From contig OZ059895.1 in assembly GCA_964057225.1 (NCBI GenBank), positions 2,108,001 to 2,172,000 of the forward strand: a stretch of DNA of 64,000 nucleotides. Direction: 5' to 3'. The notes under the pieces were generated by a model. The model was given only the letters and a program-made list of their open reading frames with translations, was not told the origin of the DNA and did no database searches. A program made the translations under genes and the position numbers. Below are positions 1 to 11,244 of the stretch, in pieces. The first letter of the stretch is position 1, and every line of letters begins with the position of its first letter. Source of the DNA: Auanema rhodensis (taxonomy: Eukaryota > Nematoda > Chromadorea > Rhabditida > Rhabditidae).

Positions 1-95
1 TCACCCTGAAGAATTAATTTTTTCGTTGAATAACATTGTCCATCGTCTTTGCCTTGAAAAAAGGAATCTAAAAACATCTACTTTTTGCCAAATTA

Positions 96-128
96 TTTTG
101 AAATTTTTCGAAAAAATTTTTGTCAAAA
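96..128. other. A/T-tract imperfect dyad centred on TTCGAA (one per monomer)
   Basis: The aaattttt arm, cg centre and aaaaaattt arm are self-complementary apart from one extra A. Flanking ttttg and caaaa extend the symmetry with unpaired bases. The region is made of A and T tracts of five or six bases, the kind of sequence known to bend DNA and affect nucleosome placement. It recurs at the same offset in every monomer. Copies with atttcgaaat gain a second TTCGAA and a 10-bp palindrome beside it. Confidence 0.7.
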
Positions 129-142
129 TGTTTTTGGAAGCA

Positions 143-170
143 ATGTTGAGTGTACATGGAAACTCAACAT
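143..170 (+). other. Hairpin A: 9-bp perfect stem, 10-nt loop (one per monomer)
   Basis: The arms atgttgagt and actcaacat are exact reverse complements around a gtacatggaa loop. The two common base changes of this region (catgaa and cgtgga) both lie in the loop. The stem changes I saw are a to g at 11036 and 16664, and c to t at 54964. Both leave a G-T pair on the + strand. The element recurs at monomer offset 143-170. Confidence 0.8.
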
Positions 171-253
171 ACAATAATGCATCATTTTTCAAACGATCAT
201 AACTAATTTTCGTATTAAGCGTTTCTCAATGTAGTATAGTGCATTCGATGCGG

Positions 254-304
254 ATTTTTAAGCTGCGTCGATCTGTGTTATCAGATTTGCGCTAGCTTAA
301 AAAT
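254..304 (+). other. Hairpin B: 51-nt imperfect stem-loop (one per monomer)
   Basis: The outer arms atttttaagct and agcttaaaaat pair over 11 bp. The stem continues with gcg and cgc past one bulged t, then a weak tcg/ttg internal loop, then atctg with cagat around a tgttat loop. The gattcgtg variant weakens the inner stem. A t to a change near 4464 and the agctgaaaa variant at 62518 and 63571 each break one outer pair. The element contains GCTAGC. Confidence 0.75.
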
Positions 305-312
305 GCACCGAG

Positions 313-326
313 ATATCAACTGATAT
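313..326 (+). other. Dyad C: atatca-ac-tgatat (one per monomer)
   Basis: Two 6-bp arms are separated by only 2 nt. This is too tight for a normal hairpin, but the symmetry would suit a dimeric DNA-binding protein. Its right arm overlaps the left arm of hairpin D, and it contains GATATC. Confidence 0.65.
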
Positions 327-343
327 AAGTTCACACTTATATC
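322..343 (+). other. Hairpin D: 9-bp perfect stem, 4-nt loop (one per monomer)
   Basis: The arms gatataagt and acttatatc pair exactly around a tcac loop. The most variable site here is inside that loop (tcac, ttac or tctc). The tattcttg class turns the outermost G-C into G-T, and the single gatataggt copy (near 56873) turns an A-T into G-T. The 357-bp copies duplicate ataagt in the left arm. Confidence 0.8.
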
Positions 344-702
344 CTCGATTTTCACCCTGAAGAATTTATTTTTTCGTTGAATAACATTGTCCTTCGTCTT
401 TGCCTTGAAAAAAGGAATCTAAAAACATCTACTTTTTGCTAAATTATTTTGAAATTTTTCGAAAAAATTTTTGTCAAAATGTTTTTGGAAGCAATGTTGA
501 GTGTACATGGAAACTCAACATACACTAATGCATCATTTTTCAAACGATCATAACTAATTTTCGTATTAAGCGTTTCTCAATGTAGTATAGTGCATTCGAT
601 GCGGATTTTTAAGCTGCGTCGATCTGTGTTATCAGATTTGCGCTAGCTTAAAAATGCACCGAGATATCAACTGATATAAGTTTACACTTATATCCTCGAT
701 TT

Positions 703-3510
703 TCACCCTGAAGAATTAATTTTTTCGTTGAATAACATTGTCCATCGTCTTTGCCTTGAAAAATGGAATCTAAAAACATCTACTTTGTGCTAAATTATTT
801 CGAAATTTTTCGAAAAAATTTTTGTCAAAATGTTTTTGGAAGCAATGTTGAGTGTACATGGAAACTCAACATACACTAATGCATCATTTTTCAAACGATC
901 ATAACTAATTTTTGTATTAAGCGTTTCTCAATGTAGTATAGTGCATTCGATGCGGATTTTTAAGCTGCGTCGATCTGTGTTATCAGATTTGCGCTAGCTT
1001 AAAAATGCACCGAGATATCAACTGATATAAGTTCACACTTATATCCTCGATTTTCACCCTGAAGAATTAATTTTTTCGTTGAATAACATCGTCCATCGTC
1101 TTTGCCTTGAAAAATGGAATCTAAAAACATCTACTTTTTGCTAAATTATTTTGAAATTTTTCGAAAAAATTTTTGTCAAAATGTTTTTGGAAGCAATGTT
1201 GAGTGTACATGGAAACTCAACATACACTAATGCATCATTTTTCAAACGATCATAACTAATTTTTGTATTAAGCGTTTCTCAATGTAGTATAGTGCATTCG
1301 ATGCGGATTTTTAAGCTGCGTCGATCTGTGTTATCAGATTTGCGCTAGCTTAAAAATGCACCGAGATATCAACTGATATAAGTTTACACTTATATCCTCG
1401 ATTTTCACCCTGAAGAATTAATTTTTTCGTTGAATAACATTGTCCATCGTCTTTGCCTTGAAAAATGGAATCTAAAAACATCTACTTTGTGCTAAATTAT
1501 TTCGAAATTTTTCGAAAAAATTTTTGTCAAAATGTTTTTGGAAGCAATGTTGAGTGTACATGGAAACTCAACATACACTAATGCATCATTTTTCAAACGA
1601 TCATAACTAATTTTTGTATTAAGCGTTTCTCAATGTAGTATAGTGCATTCGATGCGGATTTTTAAGCTGCGTCGATCTGTGTTATCAGATTTGCGCTAGC
1701 TTAAAAATGCACCGAGATATCAACTGATATAAGTTCACACTTATATCCTCGATTTTCACCCTGAAGAATTAATTTTTTCGTTGAATAACATCGTCCATCG
1801 TCTTTGCCTTGAAAAATGGAATCTAAAAACATCTACTTTTTGCTAAATTATTTTGAAATTTTTCGAAAAAATTTTTGTCAAAATGTTTTTGGAAGCAATG
1901 TTGAGTGTACATGGAAACTCAACATACACTAATGCATCATTTTTCAAACGATCATAACTAATTTTTGTATTAAGCGTTTCTCAATGTAGTATAGTGCATT
2001 CGATGCGGATTTTTAAGCTGCGTCGATCTGTGTTATCAGATTTGCGCTAGCTTAAAAATGCACCGAGATATCAACTGATATAAGTTCACACTTATATCCT
2101 CGATTTTCACCCTGAAGAATTAATTTTTTCGTTGAATAACATCGTCCATCGTCTTTGCCTTGAAAAATGGAATCTAAAAACATCTACTTTTTGCTAAATT
2201 ATTTTGAAATTTTTCGAAAAAATTTTTGTCAAAATGTTTTTGGAAGCAATGTTGAGTGTACATGGAAACTCAACATACACTAATGCATCATTTTTCAAAC
2301 GATCATAACTAATTTTTGTATTAAGCGTTTCTCAATGTAGTATAGTGCATTCGATGCGGATTTTTAAGCTGCGTCGATCTGTGTTATCAGATTTGCGCTA
2401 GCTTAAAAATGCACCGAGATATCAACTGATATAAGTTTACACTTATATCCTCGATTTTCACCCTGAAGAATTAATTTTTTCGTTGAATAACATTGTCCAT
2501 CGTCTTTGCCTTGAAAAATGGAATCTAAAAACATCTACTTTGTGCTAAATTATTTCGAAATTTTTCGAAAAAATTTTTGTCAAAATGTTTTTGGAAGCAA
2601 TGTTGAGTGTACATGGAAACTCAACATACACTAATGCATCATTTTTCAAACGATCATAACTAATTTTTGTATTAAGCGTTTCTCAATGTAGTATAGTGCA
2701 TTCGATGCGGATTTTTAAGCTGCGTCGATCTGTGTTATCAGATTTGCGCTAGCTTAAAAATGCACCGAGATATCAACTGATATAAGTTCACACTTATATC
2801 CTCGATTTTCACCCTGAAGAATTAATTTTTTCGTTGAATAACATCGTCCATCGTCTTTGCCTTGAAAAATGGAATCTAAAAACATCTACTTTTTGCTAAA
2901 TTATTTTGAAATTTTTCGAAAAAATTTTTGTCAAAATGTTTTTGGAAGCAATGTTGAGTGTACATGGAAACTCAACATACACTAATGCATCATTTTTCAA
3001 ACGATCATAACTAATTTTTGTATTAAGCGTTTCTCAATGTAGTATAGTGCATTCGATGCGGATTTTTAAGCTGCGTCGATCTGTGTTATCAGATTTGCGC
3101 TAGCTTAAAAATGCACCGAGATATCAACTGATATAAGTTCACACTTATATCCTCGATTTTCACCCTGAAGAATTAATTTTTTCGTTGAATAACATCGTCC
3201 ATCGTCTTTGCCTTGAAAAATGGAATCTAAAAACATCTACTTTTTGCTAAATTATTTTGAAATTTTTCGAAAAAATTTTTGTCAAAATGTTTTTGGAAGC
3301 AATGTTGAGTGTACATGGAAACTCAACATACACTAATGCATCATTTTTCAAACGATCATAACTAATTTTTGTATTAAGCGTTTCTCAATGTAGTATAGTG
3401 CATTCGATGCGGATTTTTAAGCTGCGTCGATCTGTGTTATCAGATTTGCGCTAGCTTAAAAATGCACCGAGATATCAACTGATATAAGTTCACACTTATA
3501 TCCTCGATTT
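703..3510. repeat. Eight monomers with a 3-mer (1053 bp) pattern
   Basis: Copies start at 703, 1054, 1405, 1756, 2107, 2458, 2809 and 3160. Those at 703, 1405 and 2458 carry actttgtgct and atttcgaaat. The others carry catcgtcc with tttttgct. The trimer 1405-2457 matches 2458-3510 by variant order, differing in the terminal loop of the last copy (ttac against tcac). The first two copies are a dimer of the same types. All have the ttttgta and aagcgttt variants, unlike the block that follows. Confidence 0.75.
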
Positions 3511-6500
3511 TCACCCTGAAGAATTAATTTTTTCGTTGAATAACATTGTCCTTCGTCTTTGCCTTGAAAAAAGGAATCTAAAAACATCTACTTTTTGCTA
3601 AATTATTTTGAAATTTTTCGAAAAAATTTTTGTCAAAATGTTTTTGGAAGCAATGTTGAGTGTACATGGAAACTCAACATACACTAATGCATCATTTTTC
3701 AAACGATCATAACTAATTTTCGTATTAAGCGTTTCTCAATGTAGTATAGTGCATTCGATGCGGATTTTTAAGCTGCGTCGATCTGTGTTATCAGATTTGC
3801 GCTAGCTTAAAAATGCACCGAGATATCAACTGATATAAGTTCACACTTATATCCTCGATTTTCACCCTGAAGAATTTATTTTTTCGTTGAATAACATTGT
3901 CCTTCGTCTTTGCCTTGTAAAAAGGAATCTAAAAACATCTACTTTTTGCTAAATTATTTTGAAATTTTTCGAAAAAATTTTTGTCAAAATGTTTTTGGAA
4001 GCAATGTTGAGTGTACATGGAAACTCAACATACACTAATGCATCATTTTTCAAACGATCATAACTAATTTTCGTATTAAGCGTTTCTCAATGTAGTATAG
4101 TGCATTCGATGCGGATTTTTAAGCTGCGTCGATTCGTGTTATCAGATTTGCGCTAGCTTAAAAATGCACCGAGATATCAACTGATATAAGTTCACACTTA
4201 TATCCTCGATTTTCACCCTGAAGAATTAATTTTTTCGTTGAATAACATCGTCCATCGTCTTTGCCTTGAAAAATGGAATCTAAAAACATCTACTTTTTGC
4301 TAAATTATTTTGAAATTTTTCGAAAAAATTTTTGTCAAAATGTTTTTGGAAGCAATGTTGAGTGTACATGAAAACTCAACATACACTAATGCATCATTTT
4401 TCAAACGATTATAACTAATTTTTGTATTAAGCTTTTCTCAATGTAGTATAGTGCATTCGATGCGGAATTTTAAGCTGCGTCGATCTGTGTTATCAGATTT
4501 GCGCTAGCTTAAAAATGCACCGAGATATCAACTGATATAAGTTCACACTTATATTCTTGATTTTCACCCTGAAGAATTAATTTTTTCGTTGAATAACATT
4601 GTCCATCGTCTTTGCCTTGAAAAATGGAATCTAAAAACATCTACTTTTTGCTAAATTATTTTGAAATTTTTCGAAAAAATTTTTGTCAAAATGTTTTTGG
4701 AAGCAATGTTGAGTGTACATGGAAACTCAACATACACTAATGCATCATTTTTCAAACGATCATAACTAATTTTTGTATTAAGCGTTTCTCAATGTAGTAT
4801 AGTGCATTCGATGCGGATTTTTAAGCTGCGTCGATCTGTGTTATCAGATTTGCGCTAGCTTAAAAATGCACCGAGATATCAACTGATATAAGTTCACACT
4901 TATATCCTCGATTTTCACCCTGAAGAATTAATTTTTTCGTTGAATAACATTGTCCTTCGTCTTTGCCTTGAAAAAAGGAATCTAAAAACATCTACTTTTT
5001 GCTAAATTATTTTGAAATTTTTCGAAAAAATTTTTGTCAAAATGTTTTTGGAAGCAATGTTGAGTGTACATGGAAACTCAACATACACTAATGCATCATT
5101 TTTCAAACGATCATAACTAATTTTCGTATTAAGCGTTTCTCAATGTAGTATAGTGCATTCGATGCGGATTTTTAAGCTGCGTCGATCTGTGTTATCAGAT
5201 TTGCGCTAGCTTAAAAATGCACCGAGATATCAACTGATATAAGTTCACACTTATATCCTCGATTTTCACCCTGAAGAATTTATTTTTTCGTTGAATAACA
5301 TTGTCCTTCGTCTTTGCCTTGTAAAAAGGAATCTAAAAACATCTACTTTTTGCTAAATTATTTTGAAATTTTTCGAAAAAATTTTTGTCAAAATGTTTTT
5401 GGAAGCAATGTTGAGTGTACATGGAAACTCAACATACACTAATGCATCATTTTTCAAACGATCATAACTAATTTTCGTATTAAGCGTTTCTCAATGTAGT
5501 ATAGTGCATTCGATGCGGATTTTTAAGCTGCGTCGATTCGTGTTATCAGATTTGCGCTAGCTTAAAAATGCACCGAGATATCAACTGATATAAGTTCACA
5601 CTTATATCCTCGATTTTCACCCTGAAGAATTAATTTTTTCGTTGAATAACATCGTCCATCGTCTTTGCCTTGAAAAATGGAATCTAAAAACATCTACTTT
5701 TTGCTAAATTATTTTGAAATTTTTCGAAAAAATTTTTGTCAAAATGTTTTTGGAAGCAATGTTGAGTGTACATGAAAACTCAACATACACTAATGCATCA
5801 TTTTTCAAACGATTATAACTAATTTTTGTATTAAGCTTTTCTCAATGTAGTATAGTGCATTCGATGCGGATTTTTAAGCTGCGTCGATCTGTGTTATCAG
5901 ATTTGCGCTAGCTTAAAAATGCACCGAGATATCAACTGATATAAGTTCACACTTATATTCTTGATTTTCACCCTGAAGAATCAATTTTTTCGTTGAATAA
6001 CATTGTCCATCGTCTTTGCCTTGAAAAATGGAATCTAAAAACATCTACTTTTTGCTAAATTATTTTGAAATTTTTCGAAAAAATTTTTGTCAAAATGTTT
6101 TTGGAAGCAATGTTGAGTGTACATGGAAACTCAACATACACTAATGCATCATTTTTCAAACGATCATAACTAATTTTTGTATTAAGCGTTTCTCAATGTA
6201 GTATAGTGCATTCGATGCGGATTTTTAAGCTGCGTCGATCTGTGTTATCAGATTTGCGCTAGCTTAAAAATGCACCGAGATATCAACTGATATAAGTTCA
6301 CACTTATATCCTCGATTTTCACCCTGAAGAATTAATTTTTTCGTTGAATAACATTGTCCTTCGTCTTTGCCTTGAAAAAAGGAATCTAAAAACATCTACT
6401 TTTTGCTAAATTATTTTGAAATTTTTCGAAAAAATTTTTGTCAAAATGTTTTTGGAAGCAATGTTGAGTGTACATGGAAACTCAACATACACTAATGCAT

Positions 6501-7722
6501 CATTTTTCAAACGATCATAACTAATTTTCGTATTAAGCGTTTCTCAATGTAGTATAGTGCATTCGATGCGGATTTTTAAGCTGCGTCGATCTGTGTTATC
6601 AGATTTGCGCTAGCTTAAAAATGCACCGAGATATCAACTGATATAAGTTCACACTTATATCCTCGATTTTCACCCTGAAGAATTTATTTTTTCGTTGAAT
6701 AACATTGTCCTTCGTCTTTGCCTTGTAAAAAGGAATCTAAAAACATCTACTTTTTGCTAAATTATTTTGAAATTTTTCGAAAAAATTTTTGTCAAAATGT
6801 TTTTGGAAGCAATGTTGAGTGTACATGGAAACTCAACATACACTAATGCATCATTTTTCAAACGATCATAACTAATTTTCGTATTAAGCGTTTCTCAATG
6901 TAGTATAGTGCATTCGATGCGGATTTTTAAGCTGCGTCGATTCGTGTTATCAGATTTGCGCTAGCTTAAAAATGCACCGAGATATCAACTGATATAAGTT
7001 CACACTTATATCCTCGATTTTCACCCTGAAGAATTAATTTTTTCGTTGAATAACATCGTCCATCGTCTTTGCCTTGAAAAATGGAATCTAAAAACATCTA
7101 CTTTTTGCTAAATTATTTTGAAATTTTTCGAAAAAATTTTTGTCAAAATGTTTTTGGAAGCAATGTTGAGTGTACATGAAAACTCAACATACACTAATGC
7201 ATCATTTTTCAAACGATTATAACTAATTTTTGTATTAAGCTTTTCTCAATGTAGTATAGTGCATTCGATGCGGATTTTTAAGCTGCGTCGATCTGTGTTA
7301 TCAGATTTGCGCTAGCTTAAAAATGCACCGAGATATCAACTGATATAAGTTCACACTTATATTCTTGATTTTCACCCTGAAGAATTAATTTTTTCGTTGA
7401 ATAACATTGTCCATCGTCTTTGCCTTGAAAAATGGAATCTAAAAACATCTACTTTTTGCTAAATTATTTTGAAATTTTTCGAAAAAATTTTTGTCAAAAT
7501 GTTTTTGGAAGCAATGTTGAGTGTACATGGAAACTCAACATACACTAATGCATCATTTTTCAAACGATCATAACTAATTTTTGTATTAAGCGTTTCTCAA
7601 TGTAGTATAGTGCATTCGATGCGGATTTTTAAGCTGCGTCGATCTGTGTTATCAGATTTGCGCTAGCTTAAAAATGCACCGAGATATCAACTGATATAAG
7701 TTCACACTTATATCCTCGATTT
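3511..7722. repeat. Higher-order repeat: three 1404-bp 4-mers
   Basis: The units are 3511-4914, 4915-6318 and 6319-7722. Within each the monomer order is: gtccttcg with ttttcgta; then aatttatt with ttgtaaaaagg and gattcgtg; then catcgtcc with catgaaaact, gattataa, aagctttt and tattcttg; then a plain catggaaact copy. Unit differences are few: cggaattt only near 4464 in the first, and gaatcaatt only near 5980 in the second. Order and shared variants together show amplification as a 4-monomer block. Confidence 0.9.
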
Positions 7723-8424
7723 TCACCCTGAAGAATTTATTTTTTCGTTGAATAACATTGTCCTTCGTCTTTGCCTTGAAAAAAGGAATCTAAAAACATC
7801 TACTTTTTGCTAAATTATTTTGAAATTTTTCGAAAAAATTTTTGTCAAAATGTTTTTGGAAGCAATGTTGAGTGTACATGGAAACTCAACATACACTAAT
7901 GCATCATTTTTCAAACGATCATAACTAATTTTCGTATTAAGCGTTTCTCAATGTAGTACAGTGCATTCGATGCGGATTTTTAAGCTGCGTCGATCTGTGT
8001 TATCAGATTTGCGCTAGCTTAAAAATGCACCGAGATATCAACTGATATAAGTTCACACTTATATCCTCGATTTTCACCCTGAAGAATTTATTTTTTCGTT
8101 GAATAACATTGTCCTTCGTCTTTGCCTTGTAAAAAGGAATCTAAAAACATCTACTTTTTGCTAAATTATTTTGAAATTTTTCGAAAAAATTTTTGTCAAA
8201 ATGTTTTTGGAAGCAATGTTGAGTGTACATGGAAACTCAACATACACTAATGCATCATTTTTCAAACGATCATAACTAATTTTCGTATTAAGCGTTTCTC
8301 AATGTAGTATAGTGCATTCGATGCGGATTTTTAAGCTGCGTCGATTCGTGTTATCAGATTTGCGCTAGCTTAAAAATGCACCGAGATATCAACTGATATA
8401 AGTTCTCACTTATATCCTCGATTT
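7723..8424. repeat. Half unit (last two monomers) of the 1410-bp HOR
   Basis: The copies at 7723 and 8074 match those at 9133 and 9484 (and 10543 and 10894): both aatttatt and gtccttcg, the second with ttgtaaaaagg, gattcgtg and the tctc loop. The first has a private tagtacagt near 7957. This is the junction between the 1404-bp and 1410-bp 4-mer families. Confidence 0.75.
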
Positions 8425-11244
8425 TCACCCTGAAGAATTAATTTTTTCGTTGAATAACATTGTCCATCGTCTTTGCCTTGAAAAAAGGAATCTAAAAACA
8501 TCTACTTTTGGCCAAATTATTTTGAAATTTTTCGAAAAAATTTTTGTCAAAATGTTTTTGGAAGCAATGTTGAGTGTACATGGAAACTCAACATACACTA
8601 ATGCATCATTTTTCAAACGATCATAACTAATTTTCGTATTAAGCGTTTCTCAATGTAGTATAGTGCATTCGATGCGGATTTTTAAGCTGCGTCGATCTGT
8701 GTTATCAGATTTGCGCTAGCTTAAAAATGCACCGAGATATCAACTGATATAAGTATAAGTTCACACTTATATCCTCGATTTTCACCCTGAAGAATTAATT
8801 TTTTCGTTGAATAACATTGTCCATCGTCTTTGCCTTGAAAAAAGGAATCTAAAAACATCTACTTTTTGCCAAATTATTTTGAAATTTTTCGAAAAAATTT
8901 TTGTCAAAATGTTTTTGGAAGCAATGTTGAGTGTACATGGAAACTCAACATACAATAATGCATCATTTTTCAAACGATCATAACTAATTTTCGTATTAAG
9001 CGTTTCTCAATGTAGTATAGTGCATTCGATGCGGATTTTTAAGCTGCGTCGATCTGTGTTATCAGATTTGCGCTAGCTTAAAAATGCACCGAGATATCAA
9101 CTGATATAAGTTCACACTTATATCCTCGATTTTCACCCTGAAGAATTTATTTTTTCGTTGAATAACATTGTCCTTCGTCTTTGCCTTGAAAAAAGGAATC
9201 TAAAAACATCTACTTTTTGCTAAATTATTTTGAAATTTTTCGAAAAAATTTTTGTCAAAATGTTTTTGGAAGCAATGTTGAGTGTACATGGAAACTCAAC
9301 ATACACTAATGCATCATTTTTCAAACGATCATAACTAATTTTCGTATTAAGCGTTTCTCAATGTAGTATAGTGCATTCGATGCGGATTTTTAAGCTGCGT
9401 CGATCTGTGTTATCAGATTTGCGCTAGCTTAAAAATGCACCGAGATATCAACTGATATAAGTTCACACTTATATCCTCGATTTTCACCCTGAAGAATTTA
9501 TTTTTTCGTTGAATAACATTGTCCTTCGTCTTTGCCTTGTAAAAAGGAATCTAAAAACATCTACTTTTTGCTAAATTATTTTGAAATTTTTCGAAAAAAT
9601 TTTTGTCAAAATGTTTTTGGAAGCAATGTTGAGTGTACATGGAAACTCAACATACACTAATGCATCATTTTTCAAACGATCATAACTAATTTTCGTATTA
9701 AGCGTTTCTCAATGTAGTATAGTGCATTCGATGCGGATTTTTAAGCTGCGTCGATTCGTGTTATCAGATTTGCGCTAGCTTAAAAATGCACCGAGATATC
9801 AACTGATATAAGTTCTCACTTATATCCTCGATTTTCACCCTGAAGAATTAATTTTTTCGTTGAATAACATTGTCCATCGTCTTTGCCTTGAAAAAAGGAA
9901 TCTAAAAACATCTACTTTTGGCCAAATTATTTTGAAATTTTTCGAAAAAATTTTTGTCAAAATGTTTTTGGAAGCAATGTTGAGTGTACATGGAAACTCA
10001 ACATACACTAATGCATCATTTTTCAAACGATCATAACTAATTTTCGTATTAAGCGTTTCTCAATGTAGTATAGTGCATTCGATGCGGATTTTTAAGCTGC
10101 GTCGATCTGTGTTATCAGATTTGCGCTAGCTTAAAAATGCACCGAGATATCAACTGATATAAGTATAAGTTCACACTTATATCCTCGATTTTCACCCTGA
10201 AGAATTAATTTTTTCGTTGAATAACATTGTCCATCGTCTTTGCCTTGAAAAAAGGAATCTAAAAACATCTACTTTTTGCCAAATTATTTTGAAATTTTTC
10301 GAAAAAATTTTTGTCAAAATGTTTTTGGAAGCAATGTTGAGTGTACATGGAAACTCAACATACAATAATGCATCATTTTTCAAACGATCATAACTAATTT
10401 TCGTATTAAGCGTTTCTCAATGTAGTATAGTGCATTCGATGCGGATTTTTAAGCTGCGTCGATCTGTGTTATCAGATTTGCGCTAGCTTAAAAATGCACC
10501 GAGATATCAACTGATATAAGTTCACACTTATATCCTCGATTTTCACCCTGAAGAATTTATTTTTTCGTTGAATAACATTGTCCTTCGTCTTTGCCTTGAA
10601 AAAAGGAATCTAAAAACATCTACTTTTTGCTAAATTATTTTGAAATTTTTCGAAAAAATTTTTGTCAAAATGTTTTTGGAAGCAATGTTGAGTGTACATG
10701 GAAACTCAACATACACTAATGCATCATTTTTCAAACGATCATAACTAATTTTCGTATTAAGCGTTTCTCAATGTAGTATAGTGCATTCGATGCGGATTTT
10801 TAAGCTGCGTCGATCTGTGTTATCAGATTTGCGCTAGCTTAAAAATGCACCGAGATATCAACTGATATAAGTTCACACTTATATCCTCGATTTTCACCCT
10901 GAAGAATTTATTTTTTCGTTGAATAACATTGTCCTTCGTCTTTGCCTTGTAAAAAGGAATCTAAAAACATCTACTTTTTGCTAAATTATTTTGAAATTTT
11001 TCGAAAAAATTTTTGTCAAAATGTTTTTGGAAGCAGTGTTGAGTGTACATGGAAACTCAACATACACTAATGCATCATTTTTCAAACGATCATAACTAAT
11101 TTTCGTATTAAGCGTTTCTCAATGTAGTATAGTGCATTCGATGCGGATTTTTAAGCTGCGTCGATTCGTGTTATCAGATTTGCGCTAGCTTAAAAATGCA
11201 CCGAGATATCAACTGATATAAGTTCTCACTTATATCCTCGATTT
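8425..11244. repeat. Higher-order repeat: two 1410-bp 4-mers
   Basis: The units are 8425-9834 and 9835-11244. Each begins with a 357-bp copy carrying acttttggcc, followed by a copy with gcc and caataatg, a copy with aatttatt, and a copy with ttgtaaaaagg, gattcgtg and the tctc loop. The extra 6 bp in the first copy explain 1410 rather than 1404. The last copy of the second unit has a private change (gcagtgtt near 11036), which is carried into the larger 5628-bp repeat. Confidence 0.88.
8755..8760. repeat. 6-bp duplication (ataagt) in the terminal hairpin, 357-bp monomer
   Basis: The usual gatataagt arm reads gatataagtataagt here, a tandem duplication of ataagt. The left arm of the terminal hairpin is longer but can still pair with acttatatc. 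The same duplication is at 10165-10170, 12628-12633, 15793-15798 and 18256-18261, always with acttttggcc. All five therefore probably descend from one event that was spread by HOR amplification. Confidence 0.9.

Larger units (their letters stand above)
1..351. repeat. Representative 351-bp satellite monomer
   Basis: This copy serves as the coordinate reference. It runs from tcaccctg to the base before the next tcaccctg at 352. In order it holds: an entry segment with TTCGTTGAA (22-30); an A/T-tract region (81-140) centred on TTCGAA (107-112); a 9-bp hairpin (143-170); a segment with ATGCAT (177-182); a long imperfect hairpin (254-304) containing GCTAGC (291-296); GATATC (312-317); and a terminal hairpin (322-343). 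My base count is 58 C and 53 G. The start is arbitrary because a tandem repeat has no natural boundary. This copy carries the gcc variant at 88-90 and caataatg at 172-179. Apart from the left edge it is shared with the copies at 8782, 10192, 12655, 15820 and 18283. Confidence 0.95.
1..702. repeat. Left-edge dimer of the 1410-bp HOR type
   Basis: The two copies at 1 and 352 carry the same variant set as the pair at 8782 and 9133: gcc and caataatg in the first, aatttatt and gtccttcg in the second, and ttttcgta in both. The second copy ends in the ttac form of the terminal loop instead of tcac. This looks like the exit from an HOR block that continues to the left of the window. Confidence 0.7.

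Noticed and set aside
1-192. 63-codon open frame on the minus strand, recurring in 13 monomers (1, 8425, 8782, 9835, 10192, 12298, 12655, 14410, 15463, 15820, 17926, 18283, 20038)
   Set aside because: It starts at TTG, not ATG. It is open only where the satellite carries gcc rather than gct near offset 88-90; the common gct form gives a TAG stop. It tracks a satellite variant, has no recognisable domain and is A/T-tract translation, so I do not call it a gene.
313-343. Hammerhead ribozyme, as found in some animal satellites
   Set aside because: The ctgatat near hairpin D resembles the first core bases, but the CUGANGA and GAAA core elements are not present in the needed arrangement on either strand.
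322-345. TATA-like promoter (cttatatcc) in each monomer
   Set aside because: The A/T-rich match is expected by chance in a sequence of about 32% G+C and is explained by the hairpin D arm. No initiator or downstream gene is visible.
1-351. Origin of the monomer from two half-length (~175-bp) repeats
   Set aside because: Comparing the first and second halves by eye shows no aligned similarity. The half-length idea rests only on nucleosome size.
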